From the NCBI GenBank assembly GCA_026196775.1, contig JAPHUD010000007.1:186001-250000 (forward strand): a DNA stretch of 64,000 nt, written 5' to 3'. The notes beneath the pieces are model-generated. The model saw only the letters and a list, made by a program, of their open reading frames with translations, was not told the DNA's origin and did no database searches. The stretch is from Flavobacteriales bacterium. GTDB taxonomy: Bacteria > Bacteroidota > Bacteroidia > Flavobacteriales_E > Vicingaceae. Positions 27,756-36,710 of the stretch are shown piece by piece. Position numbers and translations under genes: made by a program. The stretch's first letter is position 1, and the number at the start of each line of letters is the position of its first letter.

Positions 27756-29174
27756 ATGGCAAAACAAAAGACAATAAAAGATTCATTTAAAGTAGTTGGA
27801 GTAGGACTACATACAGGTGTTAAAGCTACATTGACAGTAAACCCAGCGCCAGATAATCATGGATTCAAATTTAAAAGAACAGATATAGAAGGTCAGCCGA
27901 TTATTCCAGCTGATGCAAATCTAGTAGTAGATACTTCTAGGAGTACTACGTTAGGAAAAGATGGAGTGAAAGTTCATACTACAGAGCATATTTTAGCTGC
28001 TTTGTTTGGTTTAGAAATAGATAATGCACTTATAGAATTAGATGGACCTGAAGTTCCAATTATGGATGGAAGTGCTTTTCCTTTTGTAAGCATGATAAAC
28101 CAAGTAGGAATAGTTGAGCAAGAGTCCGAAAAAGACTATTTTGTAGTAACAGAAAACTTAACGTATGAGGATATGGAAAGACATACAGAAATGTTGGCTG
28201 TTCCTCAAGATGAGTTTAGGTTAACAGTAATGGTGGATTACAATTCTGTATTATTAGGAACACAGCACGCTCATATGTATCATGCCGGTGAATTTGTTGA
28301 AGAAATTTCTAAATGTAGAACTTTTGTTTTCTTAAGAGAATTAGAAGTACTGGCTAAAAATGGCTTGATTAAAGGAGGGGATTTAGATAATGCAATTGTT
28401 TTAGTAGATAAGCCATTACCACAAGAAAAATTAGATGAAATTGCTGATTTATTAGGAAAACCTCATATTAAAGTAGATAAAGCAGGAGTCTTAAATAACA
28501 TAACACTTCATTTTCAAAATGAACCTGCAAGACATAAATTATTAGATATTATTGGAGATTTAGCTTTAGTTGGAAAACCAATAAAAGGACATGTTTTAGC
28601 TGCTCGACCAGGACATAAAGGCAATGTAGATTTTGCTAAAATTATTAAACAAGAAATTAAAAAACAGCAGAAAGGAAATGTATTTTTCGACTTAACAAAA
28701 GAACCTGTTTACGATATTAATCAAATTGCAAAATTATTACCCCATAGGTATCCATTTTTATTGGTTGACAAAATCATTGAAATGGATGAGAGTAGTATTG
28801 TTGGTGTAAAAAACATTACATTAAACGAACCACAATTTACAGGTCACTTTCCAAATAACCCGGTAATGCCTGGAGTACTTCAGGTAGAAGCAATGGCTCA
28901 AGCGGGAGGGATTTTAGTACTTAGTCAAGTTCCAGATCCGGAAAATTACATGACTTATTTTATGAAAATTGATGGTGTGAAATTTAAAAGAAAAGTAATT
29001 CCAGGAGATACGCTTGTTTTTAAATTGGAATTATTATCTCCCATAAGAAGAGGAATAGTTCACATGAGTGGAAAAGGATATGTTAATGGTCAGTTAGCAA
29101 TAGAAGCAGAATTAATGGCTCAAATTGTTAAAGAAAAAACAGAAGAAAAGACAACAGTAGCATCACATCAATAA
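27756..29174 (+). CDS. lpxC-fabZ: Bifunctional UDP-3-O-acyl-GlcNAc deacetylase / 3-hydroxyacyl-ACP dehydratase (LpxC-FabZ)
   Basis: The 472-residue fusion joins LpxC (about 1-310), the zinc deacetylase committing step of lipid A synthesis, to FabZ (about 325-460), the dehydratase of fatty acid elongation. LpxC features are VGVGLHTG, HTTEHILAAL (His74, Glu77, His78 near the metal), LDGPEVPIMDGSA and KGHVLAARPGHKGN. FabZ features are LLPHRYPFLLVDKI and GHFPNNPVMPGVLQVEAMAQ with the catalytic His and Glu. Both halves appear intact. The fusion is known in the Bacteroidota. It sits 71 bases after lpxD. Confidence 0.98.
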   Translation: MAKQKTIKDSFKVVGVGLHTGVKATLTVNPAPDNHGFKFKRTDIEGQPIIPADANLVVDTSRSTTLGKDGVKVHTTEHILAALFGLEIDNALIELDGPEVPIMDGSAFPFVSMINQVGIVEQESEKDYFVVTENLTYEDMERHTEMLAVPQDEFRLTVMVDYNSVLLGTQHAHMYHAGEFVEEISKCRTFVFLRELEVLAKNGLIKGGDLDNAIVLVDKPLPQEKLDEIADLLGKPHIKVDKAGVLNNITLHFQNEPARHKLLDIIGDLALVGKPIKGHVLAARPGHKGNVDFAKIIKQEIKKQQKGNVFFDLTKEPVYDINQIAKLLPHRYPFLLVDKIIEMDESSIVGVKNITLNEPQFTGHFPNNPVMPGVLQVEAMAQAGGILVLSQVPDPENYMTYFMKIDGVKFKRKVIPGDTLVFKLELLSPIRRGIVHMSGKGYVNGQLAIEAELMAQIVKEKTEEKTTVASHQ

Positions 29175-29218
29175 AAAATACTAATTTCGCTGTTGCAAAA
29201 ACAAAAACTATTTATTGA

Positions 29219-30001
29219 ATGGAAAAATATCCAATGACAAATATTCATCCTAATGCAAAAATTGCTGAAGATGTAAAAATAGACCCATTTACTACTATAT
29301 ATGATAATGTTGAAATAGGCGAAGGAACATGGATAGGTTCAAATGTTACTATTTTTAGTGGAGCAAGAATTGGAAAAAATTGTAAAATTTTTCCCGGAGC
29401 TGTAATTTCAGCAATTCCTCAAGATTTAAAATTTGATAATGAAGATACTACTGCCGAGATTGGAGATGGAACTATCATTAGAGAATGTGTAACCATTAAC
29501 AGAGGTACAAAAGATAGAAATAAAACAGTAGTAGGTAAAAATTGTTTATTGATGGCATATGTACACGTAGCTCATGACTGTATAGTTGGAGATAATTGTA
29601 TATTGGCAAATTGTGTAAACCTTGCCGGACATGTTGTTTTAGGAGATTTTGTAATTATTGAAGGAGTTGCGGGGGTTCAACAATTTGTTCATATTGGAGA
29701 ACATGCATTTATTGCCTCTGGAGCAAATGCTAGAAAGAATGTACCTCCTTATGTAAAAGCAGCCAGAGATCCATTAACTTATGCAGGAGTAAATTCTGTA
29801 GGGTTAAGAAGAAGAGGATTTTCTACAGATGTAATACTTCAGATAGAAGATATTTATCGTTCACTCTATGTGAGAGGCTTAAATGTTACTAACGCTGTTA
29901 GAGTGATAGAACAAGAAGCACCAAAATCAAAAGAAAAAGATATCATTTTAAAATTTATTGAAGAATCTACAAAAGGAATTATTAGAGGTCCTATTGTATA
30001 A
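29219..30001 (+). CDS. lpxA: UDP-N-acetylglucosamine acyltransferase LpxA
   Basis: This 260-residue enzyme makes the first acyl transfer of lipid A synthesis. The left-handed beta-helix runs from IHPNAKIAEDVKID to about residue 190, with the motifs GDGTIIRECVTINRGT and AYVHVAHDCIVGDNC (catalytic His) and GVAGVQQFVHIGEHAFI. The helical C-terminus follows. The ATG at 29219 adds five residues (MEKYP) before a second Met at 29234; homologues usually start close to the latter, so 29234 is an alternative. 44 bases after the lpxC-fabZ stop. Confidence 0.98.
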   Translation: MEKYPMTNIHPNAKIAEDVKIDPFTTIYDNVEIGEGTWIGSNVTIFSGARIGKNCKIFPGAVISAIPQDLKFDNEDTTAEIGDGTIIRECVTINRGTKDRNKTVVGKNCLLMAYVHVAHDCIVGDNCILANCVNLAGHVVLGDFVIIEGVAGVQQFVHIGEHAFIASGANARKNVPPYVKAARDPLTYAGVNSVGLRRRGFSTDVILQIEDIYRSLYVRGLNVTNAVRVIEQEAPKSKEKDIILKFIEESTKGIIRGPIV

Positions 30002-30031
30002 TTTTGACAAGAAATAATTAAATAATAATAA

Positions 30032-30598
30032 ATGGCAACTACAGCAGATATTAAAAATGGATTATGCATAAAATACAATGATAGTTTATATACTATTGTT
30101 GAATTTCAGCATGTGAAGCCAGGTAAAGGGCCGGCTTTTGTTAGAACAAAATTGAAAAACCTAACATCAGGAAAAGTAATTGATAATACTTTTTCTGCCG
30201 GACATAAAATTGAACCAGTTAGAGTTGAAAGAAGAAAATATCAGTTTTTATATAAAGAAGGAGAGGCTTATCATTTTATGAATGATGAAACGTATGAACA
30301 AACTTTTATTTCTGAAGAACTAATTAATGCACCTCAATTTTTAAAAGAAGGAGATTTTGTAGAAATCGTTTTTCATGCAGAAGAAGAAAAACCTTTATTA
30401 TGTGAATTACCTGCATCTATTGTTTTAGAGGTAACCTATACTGAACCTGGAGAGAAAGGAAATACAGCAACTAATGCATTTAAACCAGCAACTGTTGAGA
30501 CTGGTGCTGAAGTAAGAGTTCCGTTGTTTATCAATATCGGAGACCATATAAAAATTAGCACCACAGATGGTTCTTACTCAGAAAGAGTAAAGGTTTAA
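30032..30598 (+). CDS. efp: Translation elongation factor P
   Basis: The 188-residue EF-P relieves ribosome stalling at polyproline. The three-domain fold is marked by [21 protein letters not shown] at residues 24-44 (KPGKGPAF carries the modification site Lys in the loop), the middle domain and the C-terminal [24 protein letters not shown]. It lies 30 bases after lpxA and is the last gene before the terminator at 30638, so it is probably transcribed with the lipid A genes, an arrangement I recall from other Bacteroidota. Confidence 0.98.
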   Translation: MATTADIKNGLCIKYNDSLYTIVEFQHVKPGKGPAFVRTKLKNLTSGKVIDNTFSAGHKIEPVRVERRKYQFLYKEGEAYHFMNDETYEQTFISEELINAPQFLKEGDFVEIVFHAEEEKPLLCELPASIVLEVTYTEPGEKGNTATNAFKPATVETGAEVRVPLFINIGDHIKISTTDGSYSERVKV

Positions 30599-30637
30599 GA
30601 AAAAAATACATATAACTATATTATAATCAATAATTAA

Positions 30638-30665
30638 CAAAAAGGAGCAACTTTGTTCCTTTTTG
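30638..30665 (+). terminator. Terminator of the lpxD-efp operon
   Basis: Stem CAAAAAGGA / TCCTTTTTG of 9 bases with a 10-base loop, 39 bases after the efp stop. It contains a TTG that would otherwise extend the peptidase gene upstream. Confidence 0.7.
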
Positions 30666-30682
30666 TATTAAAAAATCAACTC

Positions 30683-32866
30683 ATGAAAAAAATAGTCTTA
30701 TTACTTTTAACATTCATCACCTTATTTCAGATTAGAGTTAAAGCCGATGAAGGTATGTGGTTACCTCTTTTTATAGAAAGATTAAATCATGTGGACATGC
30801 AAAACTGTGGATTACAACTTACGGCTGAAGAAATTTACTCTGTTAATAATTCTTCTTTGAAAGATGCTGTTGTAGCTCTTGGTGGAGGTTTTTGTACAGG
30901 AGAAATGATTTCTAACCAAGGGTTAATGCTTACGAATCACCACTGTGGTTATGGCGTTATTCAAGAAAAAAGTTCTACAGAACATGATTATTTAACAGAT
31001 GGTTTTTGGGCTATGACTAAAGAACAAGAATTACCTGCTGGATTTAGCGTTTGGTTTTTAGATAGAATGGATGATGTAACAGCTATTGTTTTAAAGGATG
31101 TGACAGATGAGATGGATGAAACAGAAAGAAGTAAAACCATTTCTGCGGCAATAAAAGCGTTGGTTGATAAAGAAGCTGAGGGAAAAGATAAAGAAACTTA
31201 TAAAGTTCAGGTTAAATCATTTTATCACGGAAATGAATATTATATGTTTAAATATAATATTTTTAATGATGTTCGTTTAGTAGGAGCACCTCCAAGTTCT
31301 ATTGGTAAATTTGGCGGAGATACTGATAACTGGATGTGGCCTCGACATACTGGTGATTTTACCTTATTTAGAGTTTATGCTAATGAAAATAATGAGCCTG
31401 CTGACTATGCTGAAACAAACAAACCTTACCAACCAAAACATCATCTACCTGTTTCTTTAGAAGGAATTAAAGATGGAGATTATGCTATGGTTATGGGATA
31501 CCCAGGAAGTACTGACAGGTATTTAACTTCTTTTGGTGTTGATGAGGCTGTGAAAGTAGAGCAACCAGAAAGAGTTAAAATTAGGAGAGCGAAGTTAGAT
31601 ATTATGGAAGAGGGTATGAGTAAAGACCAAAAAGTAAGAATTCAATACGCTTCTAAATTTGCTAGCACAAGTAATTATTGGAAGTATTTTAAAGGACAAA
31701 GCCAGCAGTTAGTAAAAAACAAAGTAAAACAAAAGAAAGAAGCTTTAGAAGCCAACTATATTGCTTGGGCAAATGAAAATACAGAAAGAAAAGCAAAGTA
31801 TGGCAATGCTTTAGAGTTAATAAAAAATGCTTACGACCAAGGCGCAAAATATACCTTACCTAAAGTTTATTTTCAAGAAGCAGTTTTTCAAGGGCCAGAT
31901 ATTTTTGGATATGTGATGTCAAACTTTGCATTCCGTTCTAATATGCAAGCTGCTGTATTGGCAAATAGTTCAGAAAAAATGGAAGAAGCTAAGAAGCAAA
32001 TTTTAGAAGATTTAGAAGATGATTTTAAAAATTATAATGCGGAAATAGACCAAAAATTATTGGCTAAAATGTTAACCATGTTTTACAATAATGTAGATAA
32101 GGAATTTCATCCTGAAACATTAACAGAAATAGCTAAAAAATATAAGAATGACTTTAATAAGTTTGCGGCAGATTATTTTAAAAAATCACCTTTTATATCA
32201 GAACAAAGAGTGAAAGATTATTTAGCAAAATTCAATGCTAAAAAACTGCAAAAAGACCCTGTTTATAACTTGGTTAATGAATTTATAAATATTTATATTC
32301 AACAAATTAGTGGTGGTCAAAATCAACTTTCCCAAGAAAAAACAAAAGGAATGAGGTTGTTTGTTGATGGTGTTAGACAAATGAATAAAGATAAAAAATA
32401 TGCTCCTGATGCCAACTCAACTATGAGAGTAAGTTATGGAAATGTATTGTCTTATGAGCCTTCTAATGCAGTAACTTATCATTTTAGTACTACTTTAGAA
32501 GGAGTAATGCAAAAAGAAGTAATTACAGATAACAAAAATCACGAGTTTTATGTGCCTGAAAAATTAAAAGAGCTATATAACAAAAAAGATTATGGACAAT
32601 ACGCTAATGAGGATGGCGAATTACCGGTAGGTTTTTTATCTAATAATGATATTACAGGAGGAAACTCAGGAAGTCCAGTAATTAACGGCAAAGGACACCT
32701 TATAGGAACTGCTTTTGATGGTAACTGGGAAGCAATGAGCGGTGATATTTATTTCGAACCAAATATCCAACGTACTATTTCTGTAGATATTCGTTACACC
32801 TTATTCATCATTGATAAATATGCAGGAGCTAAGCATCTTATTGATGAAATGACGTTAGTGAAATAA
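30683..32866 (+). CDS. S46 family dipeptidyl-peptidase (DPP7/DPP11-like)
   Basis: This 727-residue periplasmic serine peptidase releases dipeptides from N-termini. It has a signal peptide (MKKIVLLLLTFITLFQIRVKA). The His of the triad is in LTNHHCGYG (His86/87), the Asp region near NWMWPRHTGDF, and the Ser in GGNSGSPVINGKG near residue 665. Family motif FDGNWEAMSGD follows. The residue 18 after the Ser is Gly; I recall that DPP11 has Arg at about this place, so DPP7-like (hydrophobic P1) specificity is more likely. The ATG at 30683 is preferred to a TTG at 30653 inside the terminator. Confidence 0.95.
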   Translation: MKKIVLLLLTFITLFQIRVKADEGMWLPLFIERLNHVDMQNCGLQLTAEEIYSVNNSSLKDAVVALGGGFCTGEMISNQGLMLTNHHCGYGVIQEKSSTEHDYLTDGFWAMTKEQELPAGFSVWFLDRMDDVTAIVLKDVTDEMDETERSKTISAAIKALVDKEAEGKDKETYKVQVKSFYHGNEYYMFKYNIFNDVRLVGAPPSSIGKFGGDTDNWMWPRHTGDFTLFRVYANENNEPADYAETNKPYQPKHHLPVSLEGIKDGDYAMVMGYPGSTDRYLTSFGVDEAVKVEQPERVKIRRAKLDIMEEGMSKDQKVRIQYASKFASTSNYWKYFKGQSQQLVKNKVKQKKEALEANYIAWANENTERKAKYGNALELIKNAYDQGAKYTLPKVYFQEAVFQGPDIFGYVMSNFAFRSNMQAAVLANSSEKMEEAKKQILEDLEDDFKNYNAEIDQKLLAKMLTMFYNNVDKEFHPETLTEIAKKYKNDFNKFAADYFKKSPFISEQRVKDYLAKFNAKKLQKDPVYNLVNEFINIYIQQISGGQNQLSQEKTKGMRLFVDGVRQMNKDKKYAPDANSTMRVSYGNVLSYEPSNAVTYHFSTTLEGVMQKEVITDNKNHEFYVPEKLKELYNKKDYGQYANEDGELPVGFLSNNDITGGNSGSPVINGKGHLIGTAFDGNWEAMSGDIYFEPNIQRTISVDIRYTLFIIDKYAGAKHLIDEMTLVK

Positions 32867-32876
32867 AATAATATTG

Positions 32877-33311
32877 ATGGTAAAATTATTTTGTTTAATA
32901 TTTTTGACTTTATTTTTTTTGGAAGGAAAAAGTCAAAATTTAATTGTTGATAATCAGCTGTTATTAAACAATAAAATCGAATATGTATTTAGTCATTATG
33001 ATGAGTCGGAAGGAAATAATCAAAAAATGAATAGGATAGGTTATAATCCGATAAAAATAGTAGCCAAGTGGTTGTTATATATTTATCAAAATGAAATTTC
33101 ACCGCAACTTGTTTCCCATTGTCAATTTGAATTAACATGTTCTAATTTTAGTAAGAAATCAATAGAAAAATATGGTTTTATTAAAGGGATATTTTTGACA
33201 GCTGATAGACTTTTGAAAGATAATGAATATTCGGTATCAGAATTACCAAGCTATAAAATCTCTGATCATGGAAAAGCATATGATGATATAGACGATTATA
33301 AAATAAAATGA
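32877..33311 (+). CDS. YidD-like protein with a signal peptide
   Basis: This 144-residue protein has an N-terminal export signal (MVKLFCLIFLTLFFLEGKSQ) and a YidD domain at about residues 57-117: KWLLYIYQNEISPQLVSHCQ, then ELTCSNFSKKSIEKYGFIKG and LTADRLLK. Cys82 and Cys88 match the conserved Cys pair of YidD. Classical YidD is a short cytoplasmic-side protein of about 80 residues that helps membrane-protein insertion; this one is longer and should sit in the periplasm, with an acidic C-terminal tail. Start ATG at 32877, 10 bases after the S46 stop. Its stop overlaps the next start (ATGA). Confidence 0.85.
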   Translation: MVKLFCLIFLTLFFLEGKSQNLIVDNQLLLNNKIEYVFSHYDESEGNNQKMNRIGYNPIKIVAKWLLYIYQNEISPQLVSHCQFELTCSNFSKKSIEKYGFIKGIFLTADRLLKDNEYSVSELPSYKISDHGKAYDDIDDYKIK

Positions 33312-34162
33312 TATTTTTACGTATATTCTTATTTTTCTGTTTTTTTTGTTTGGTAAAGTGCGTTTTGGCACAAGATTTTGAGAAGCGTATCGATTTTTTG
33401 AATTATTTAATTAATAAAGAATTATATAATGAAGCCATTCTTGAATCAGAATTAATTAAAGAGCAATTTAAGAATGATTCAGAACAAAAAGAATTATTAA
33501 ATATTCTTATTGCAAAAAGCTATTTTCATATTGATAAAGATTCGGCTTTATATTATCTTGATAAGATTAAACAAATAGAACATAAGTATTATAATTATTC
33601 AAAATTGTTGTCTTCATATCTATATTTATTAGATAAAGAAAATGAAAAAGCAACTATTGAACTTTTAAAGGTTCAAAACATGGATACTTCAGAAAATTGT
33701 ATTTATGATTTGCTGAATAAATCCATTTTAACTATAGAGAATAAAACCAAGGATAGTGTAAGATTAATATGCTCAGATTTGTTTTATCAAGAAAGAGTGA
33801 TTAATGAAAACCAAGAAAAGCTTAAATCCATTAAAAATAAATCATCACTTATAGCAGGAGTCATGTCTGGGTTAGTGCCTGGGCTAGGTAAAATATATGT
33901 AGGAAAAAAAAAAGAAGGAATTTCGAACTTTCTTATTATTTCTTTATTAGGTTACCAAGCATATGAAGGATATAGAATTGGAGGCAAAAAAGATTTGAGA
34001 TTTATCACTTTTAGTTCTCTATTTTCTGTTTTTTATATAGGAAATATATGGGGATCTACTTTATCAGTTCAAATTAAAAAACAAGAAACTTATGAAGAAG
34101 TTTATAATAATATTTCTGTTGCCCTTACTGTTCCTGTCGATAAATTATTTAAAAGCAAATAA
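33308..34162 (+). CDS. Exported TPR-like membrane protein (paralogue 1)
   Basis: The 284-residue protein has a signal peptide (MIFLRIFLFFCFFCLVKCVLAQ), a helical TPR-like region (about 25-165) and a C-terminal membrane region starting SGLVPGLGKIYVGKKKEG (about 187-204), followed by two hydrophobic segments (FLIISLLGYQAYEGY, SLFSVFYIGNIWG). The motif PGLG-x-x-Y-x-G-K-x-K-E-G resembles those in TM2 and DUF5683 membrane proteins. It is translationally coupled to the YidD-like gene by ATGA overlap and overlaps the next gene by 71 bases. I cannot assign a function; it shares its layout with the next gene. Confidence 0.8.
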   Translation: MIFLRIFLFFCFFCLVKCVLAQDFEKRIDFLNYLINKELYNEAILESELIKEQFKNDSEQKELLNILIAKSYFHIDKDSALYYLDKIKQIEHKYYNYSKLLSSYLYLLDKENEKATIELLKVQNMDTSENCIYDLLNKSILTIENKTKDSVRLICSDLFYQERVINENQEKLKSIKNKSSLIAGVMSGLVPGLGKIYVGKKKEGISNFLIISLLGYQAYEGYRIGGKKDLRFITFSSLFSVFYIGNIWGSTLSVQIKKQETYEEVYNNISVALTVPVDKLFKSK

Positions 34163-34940
34163 TTCGGATTCTATTTATGAAAAGGCTGAAAAGTATTTTA
34201 ATAAAAAAAATTACACCTATGCAGCCTTAGAATATGAACGTTTAATATATTTAACAAGTAATGAGGTATTTAAAAATCAATTATTATTAAAAAAAAGTTA
34301 TTGTTATAAATTAGATACTAATTATCAAGCTTCAATAGAAACTCTATCAAGAATTAATTTTAATGCATTGAATATAGAGATGCAAGATACTGTTTTGTAT
34401 GAAAGATCTTTATCTTATTATTTATTGGGGGATTTTAAAAATGCATTTTATAATCTAGAATTAATAAATATAAATAAAATGAACCATTCAATTTATTTAT
34501 ATCTTCTTACTTTAAATGAACTAGAAAGATGGGATGAGGCTCAACAAATTTTCTTGAAACATATTGAAAAACATGATTTAGATTCAAGTTATCAAGAAAT
34601 ATATTCTAATATAAATACGAAAGAAAAAAAGCATAATGTAGCAATAGTTCTTTCTCACGTAGTTCCTGGTTTTGGTTATTTTATATTAGGAAAGCCTAAA
34701 GAAGCTTTTACAAGTATGTTATTAAACACCTTGACAGGTTATTATACTGTTTCTAGTTTTATTGGAGGTTATTATGCAACAGGAGTAATTATAGGAATAC
34801 CTTTTTTTCTTCGTTTTTATTTTGGAGGAATAAGAAACTTAAAGAATATTATTAAAGAGAAAGAAATGAAAAGAAAAATAGAATTAAATCAATATCTAAA
34901 AGAAAAGATTATTGAAATAAATTTTATTTTAGATAAGTAA
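34092..34940 (+). CDS. Exported TPR-like membrane protein (paralogue 2)
   Basis: The 282-residue protein has the same plan as its upstream neighbour: signal peptide (MKKFIIIFLLPLLFLSINYL), TPR-like helices (about 25-175, with KAEKYFNKKNYTYAALEYER) and a C-terminal membrane part beginning VVPGFGYFILGKPKEAF (about 190-206). The first 23 codons, covering essentially the signal peptide, lie within the end of the upstream gene in another frame. No later in-frame ATG would keep the signal peptide. The basic tail (EKEMKRKIELNQ) may be cytoplasmic. Function unknown; likely acts with the YidD-like protein. Confidence 0.8.
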   Translation: MKKFIIIFLLPLLFLSINYLKANNSDSIYEKAEKYFNKKNYTYAALEYERLIYLTSNEVFKNQLLLKKSYCYKLDTNYQASIETLSRINFNALNIEMQDTVLYERSLSYYLLGDFKNAFYNLELININKMNHSIYLYLLTLNELERWDEAQQIFLKHIEKHDLDSSYQEIYSNINTKEKKHNVAIVLSHVVPGFGYFILGKPKEAFTSMLLNTLTGYYTVSSFIGGYYATGVIIGIPFFLRFYFGGIRNLKNIIKEKEMKRKIELNQYLKEKIIEINFILDK

Positions 34941-34943
34941 TAG

Positions 34944-34974
34944 TTTGTTTATTATTCATTTTATTATATTTTCG
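34944..34974 (+). promoter_or_regulatory. Promoter upstream of the 35057 gene
   Basis: TTTG at 34944-34947, a 19-base spacer and TATTTTCG at 34967-34974, which differs from TAnnTTTG at one base. Transcription would start near 34981, about 75 bases before the ATG. Confidence 0.55.
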
Positions 34975-35056
34975 CGGGCTTAAACTATTATTATAATAAC
35001 AATTTAATAGAATTGTCACGAATTAATTTATCAAAATAAATCCAAAATAAAATAAG

Positions 35057-36706
35057 ATGAAAAAGTTATTAAGTTTTAGCATTAGAATATCAATTCTATT
35101 AATTATATTCACAATAATTATTGAAAAATCATTTTCCCAAACTAAAGATTTGCTAAGGAAAGAAATTGAAGCAAATGTAAAATCGGATGAGTTTTATGTA
35201 GTACCAGTAAAAGAGACTGGAGTTATTATTTTTTCAGAAGGTGATGAATCGGTAAAACAAAACAAAGTTAAGAGTGATTTATGGGTTGTTACTTTGTACG
35301 ATACGGAGTTTAATCAAAAATGGCAAAGAGAAGTGCCTATTGCAGAAGGTTTAAAATTAGTAGATAAGATAATAGAAGATGATTATTTATATCTTGCTTT
35401 TGATCAGACAGGTCCTAAAAAGAATACTTTTCAAGCAGTAAAAATTGGCATTAAAGAGGGTGATGTGAAAATTGTTACAGGAGAAGCTCCAAATTCTGTA
35501 TTAAATGTTTTTAGTGTAAATAATGGAAAAGTATTCTTAGGTGGAGCAACAACACTAACAGGTGGACAACGTTTTTCAAGAATTATGGTGTCTTATTGCA
35601 CATGTTTTATACCTGTTTTTTTTGGTTACCTAAATCCCCCTTCAGATCCATTATTATACCATATCGATTTTTCAAAAAGTAAAGTAACAAACATACATCC
35701 TAAAGAAAAAGGATGTTTAGCTGTAACTGATATTAATGCATTGAAATCATCAAAACAAACAGAAGTATTAACATCTATAATGTTAGATAAGAAAAAGAAA
35801 CAAACCGGAATAGTTTCTAGAGTTTATGATGATAATGGTAAATTTGTTAGAGAATATACAATTAAATCAAAACTAAATAATTTATTAAGCAAAGGATTTG
35901 TAAGTGAGCATAATGGGATAAAATATATTGTGGGCACATATAAAAAAAGAATAGATAAAAGTAATAAAGACAAATATAAAACTTATGGTGTTGGAGATAA
36001 TGGAGTGTATTTTACTATGTTTGATGAAAAAGAAAAACAAAAATTTATTAAGTTTTATGAGTTTACAAAATTTGATGGGTTTGAAGGGTTTGTGAATAAA
36101 GGAGTAAACAAAAAAATAAAAAAATCTAAGAAGGGCAATGGAAGTAAGAAAAATATTTTAATAGGTTACAATTTACTTGTACATAAACCGATTTATACAG
36201 AAAATGAAATACTAACTATTTCTGAAGCCTATTATGCTGAATATCATACGGAAACTAGATGCTGTGACTCACAGGGAAGAAGTTATACCGTTTCAGTATT
36301 TGATGGTTGGAGAACTACTCATGCGTTAATTGCTTCTTTTGATTATGAAGGAGAACTATTATGGAGTACAACTTTTGCGATAGGTACACTTTCTTTTGAT
36401 TTAAAAAGAAGAATCAGAGTATTACCACAAGAAAATAGAACTGTTTTAGCGTTTAATTATGATGGGACAATTTATACTAAAGCAATTATTAATAGAGAAG
36501 TTATTGATGAAAGCACTGTAGAAATTGAAACGAATTTTGGTTCAGATAAAGTTAAATCAAATTATAAATCTGATATGGAGTATTGGTATGACAACTATTA
36601 TATTGCATATGGTTATCAGAAGATAAAGAAAGATAAAGAAAATAAAAATAAAGATATTAAGAAAAAACGTAAAGTTTTTTATTTTAATAAAATACAAGTA
36701 GATTAA
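35057..36706 (+). CDS. Exported protein of unknown function, possibly beta-propeller
   Basis: I do not recognise this 549-residue protein. A signal peptide ends near residue 28 (IEKSFSQ). The body is beta-rich with repeated short blocks of the type 'W-x-V-T-L-Y-D-T-E-F' and 'GVVSRVYDDNGKFVREY', suggesting a propeller that does not match a known repeat family by eye. A CC pair (TRCCDSQG, about residue 398) and a basic KKIKKSKKGNGSKK stretch (about 354) are notable. It has its own promoter and is followed after 4 bases by the M48 gene, so the two are probably co-transcribed. Confidence 0.75.
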   Translation: MKKLLSFSIRISILLIIFTIIIEKSFSQTKDLLRKEIEANVKSDEFYVVPVKETGVIIFSEGDESVKQNKVKSDLWVVTLYDTEFNQKWQREVPIAEGLKLVDKIIEDDYLYLAFDQTGPKKNTFQAVKIGIKEGDVKIVTGEAPNSVLNVFSVNNGKVFLGGATTLTGGQRFSRIMVSYCTCFIPVFFGYLNPPSDPLLYHIDFSKSKVTNIHPKEKGCLAVTDINALKSSKQTEVLTSIMLDKKKKQTGIVSRVYDDNGKFVREYTIKSKLNNLLSKGFVSEHNGIKYIVGTYKKRIDKSNKDKYKTYGVGDNGVYFTMFDEKEKQKFIKFYEFTKFDGFEGFVNKGVNKKIKKSKKGNGSKKNILIGYNLLVHKPIYTENEILTISEAYYAEYHTETRCCDSQGRSYTVSVFDGWRTTHALIASFDYEGELLWSTTFAIGTLSFDLKRRIRVLPQENRTVLAFNYDGTIYTKAIINREVIDESTVEIETNFGSDKVKSNYKSDMEYWYDNYYIAYGYQKIKKDKENKNKDIKKKRKVFYFNKIQVD

Positions 36707-36710
36707 TTTT

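Noticed and set aside
30653-30682. Upstream extension of the S46 peptidase to TTG
   Set aside because: It lies inside the terminator hairpin of the efp operon and precedes the signal peptide.
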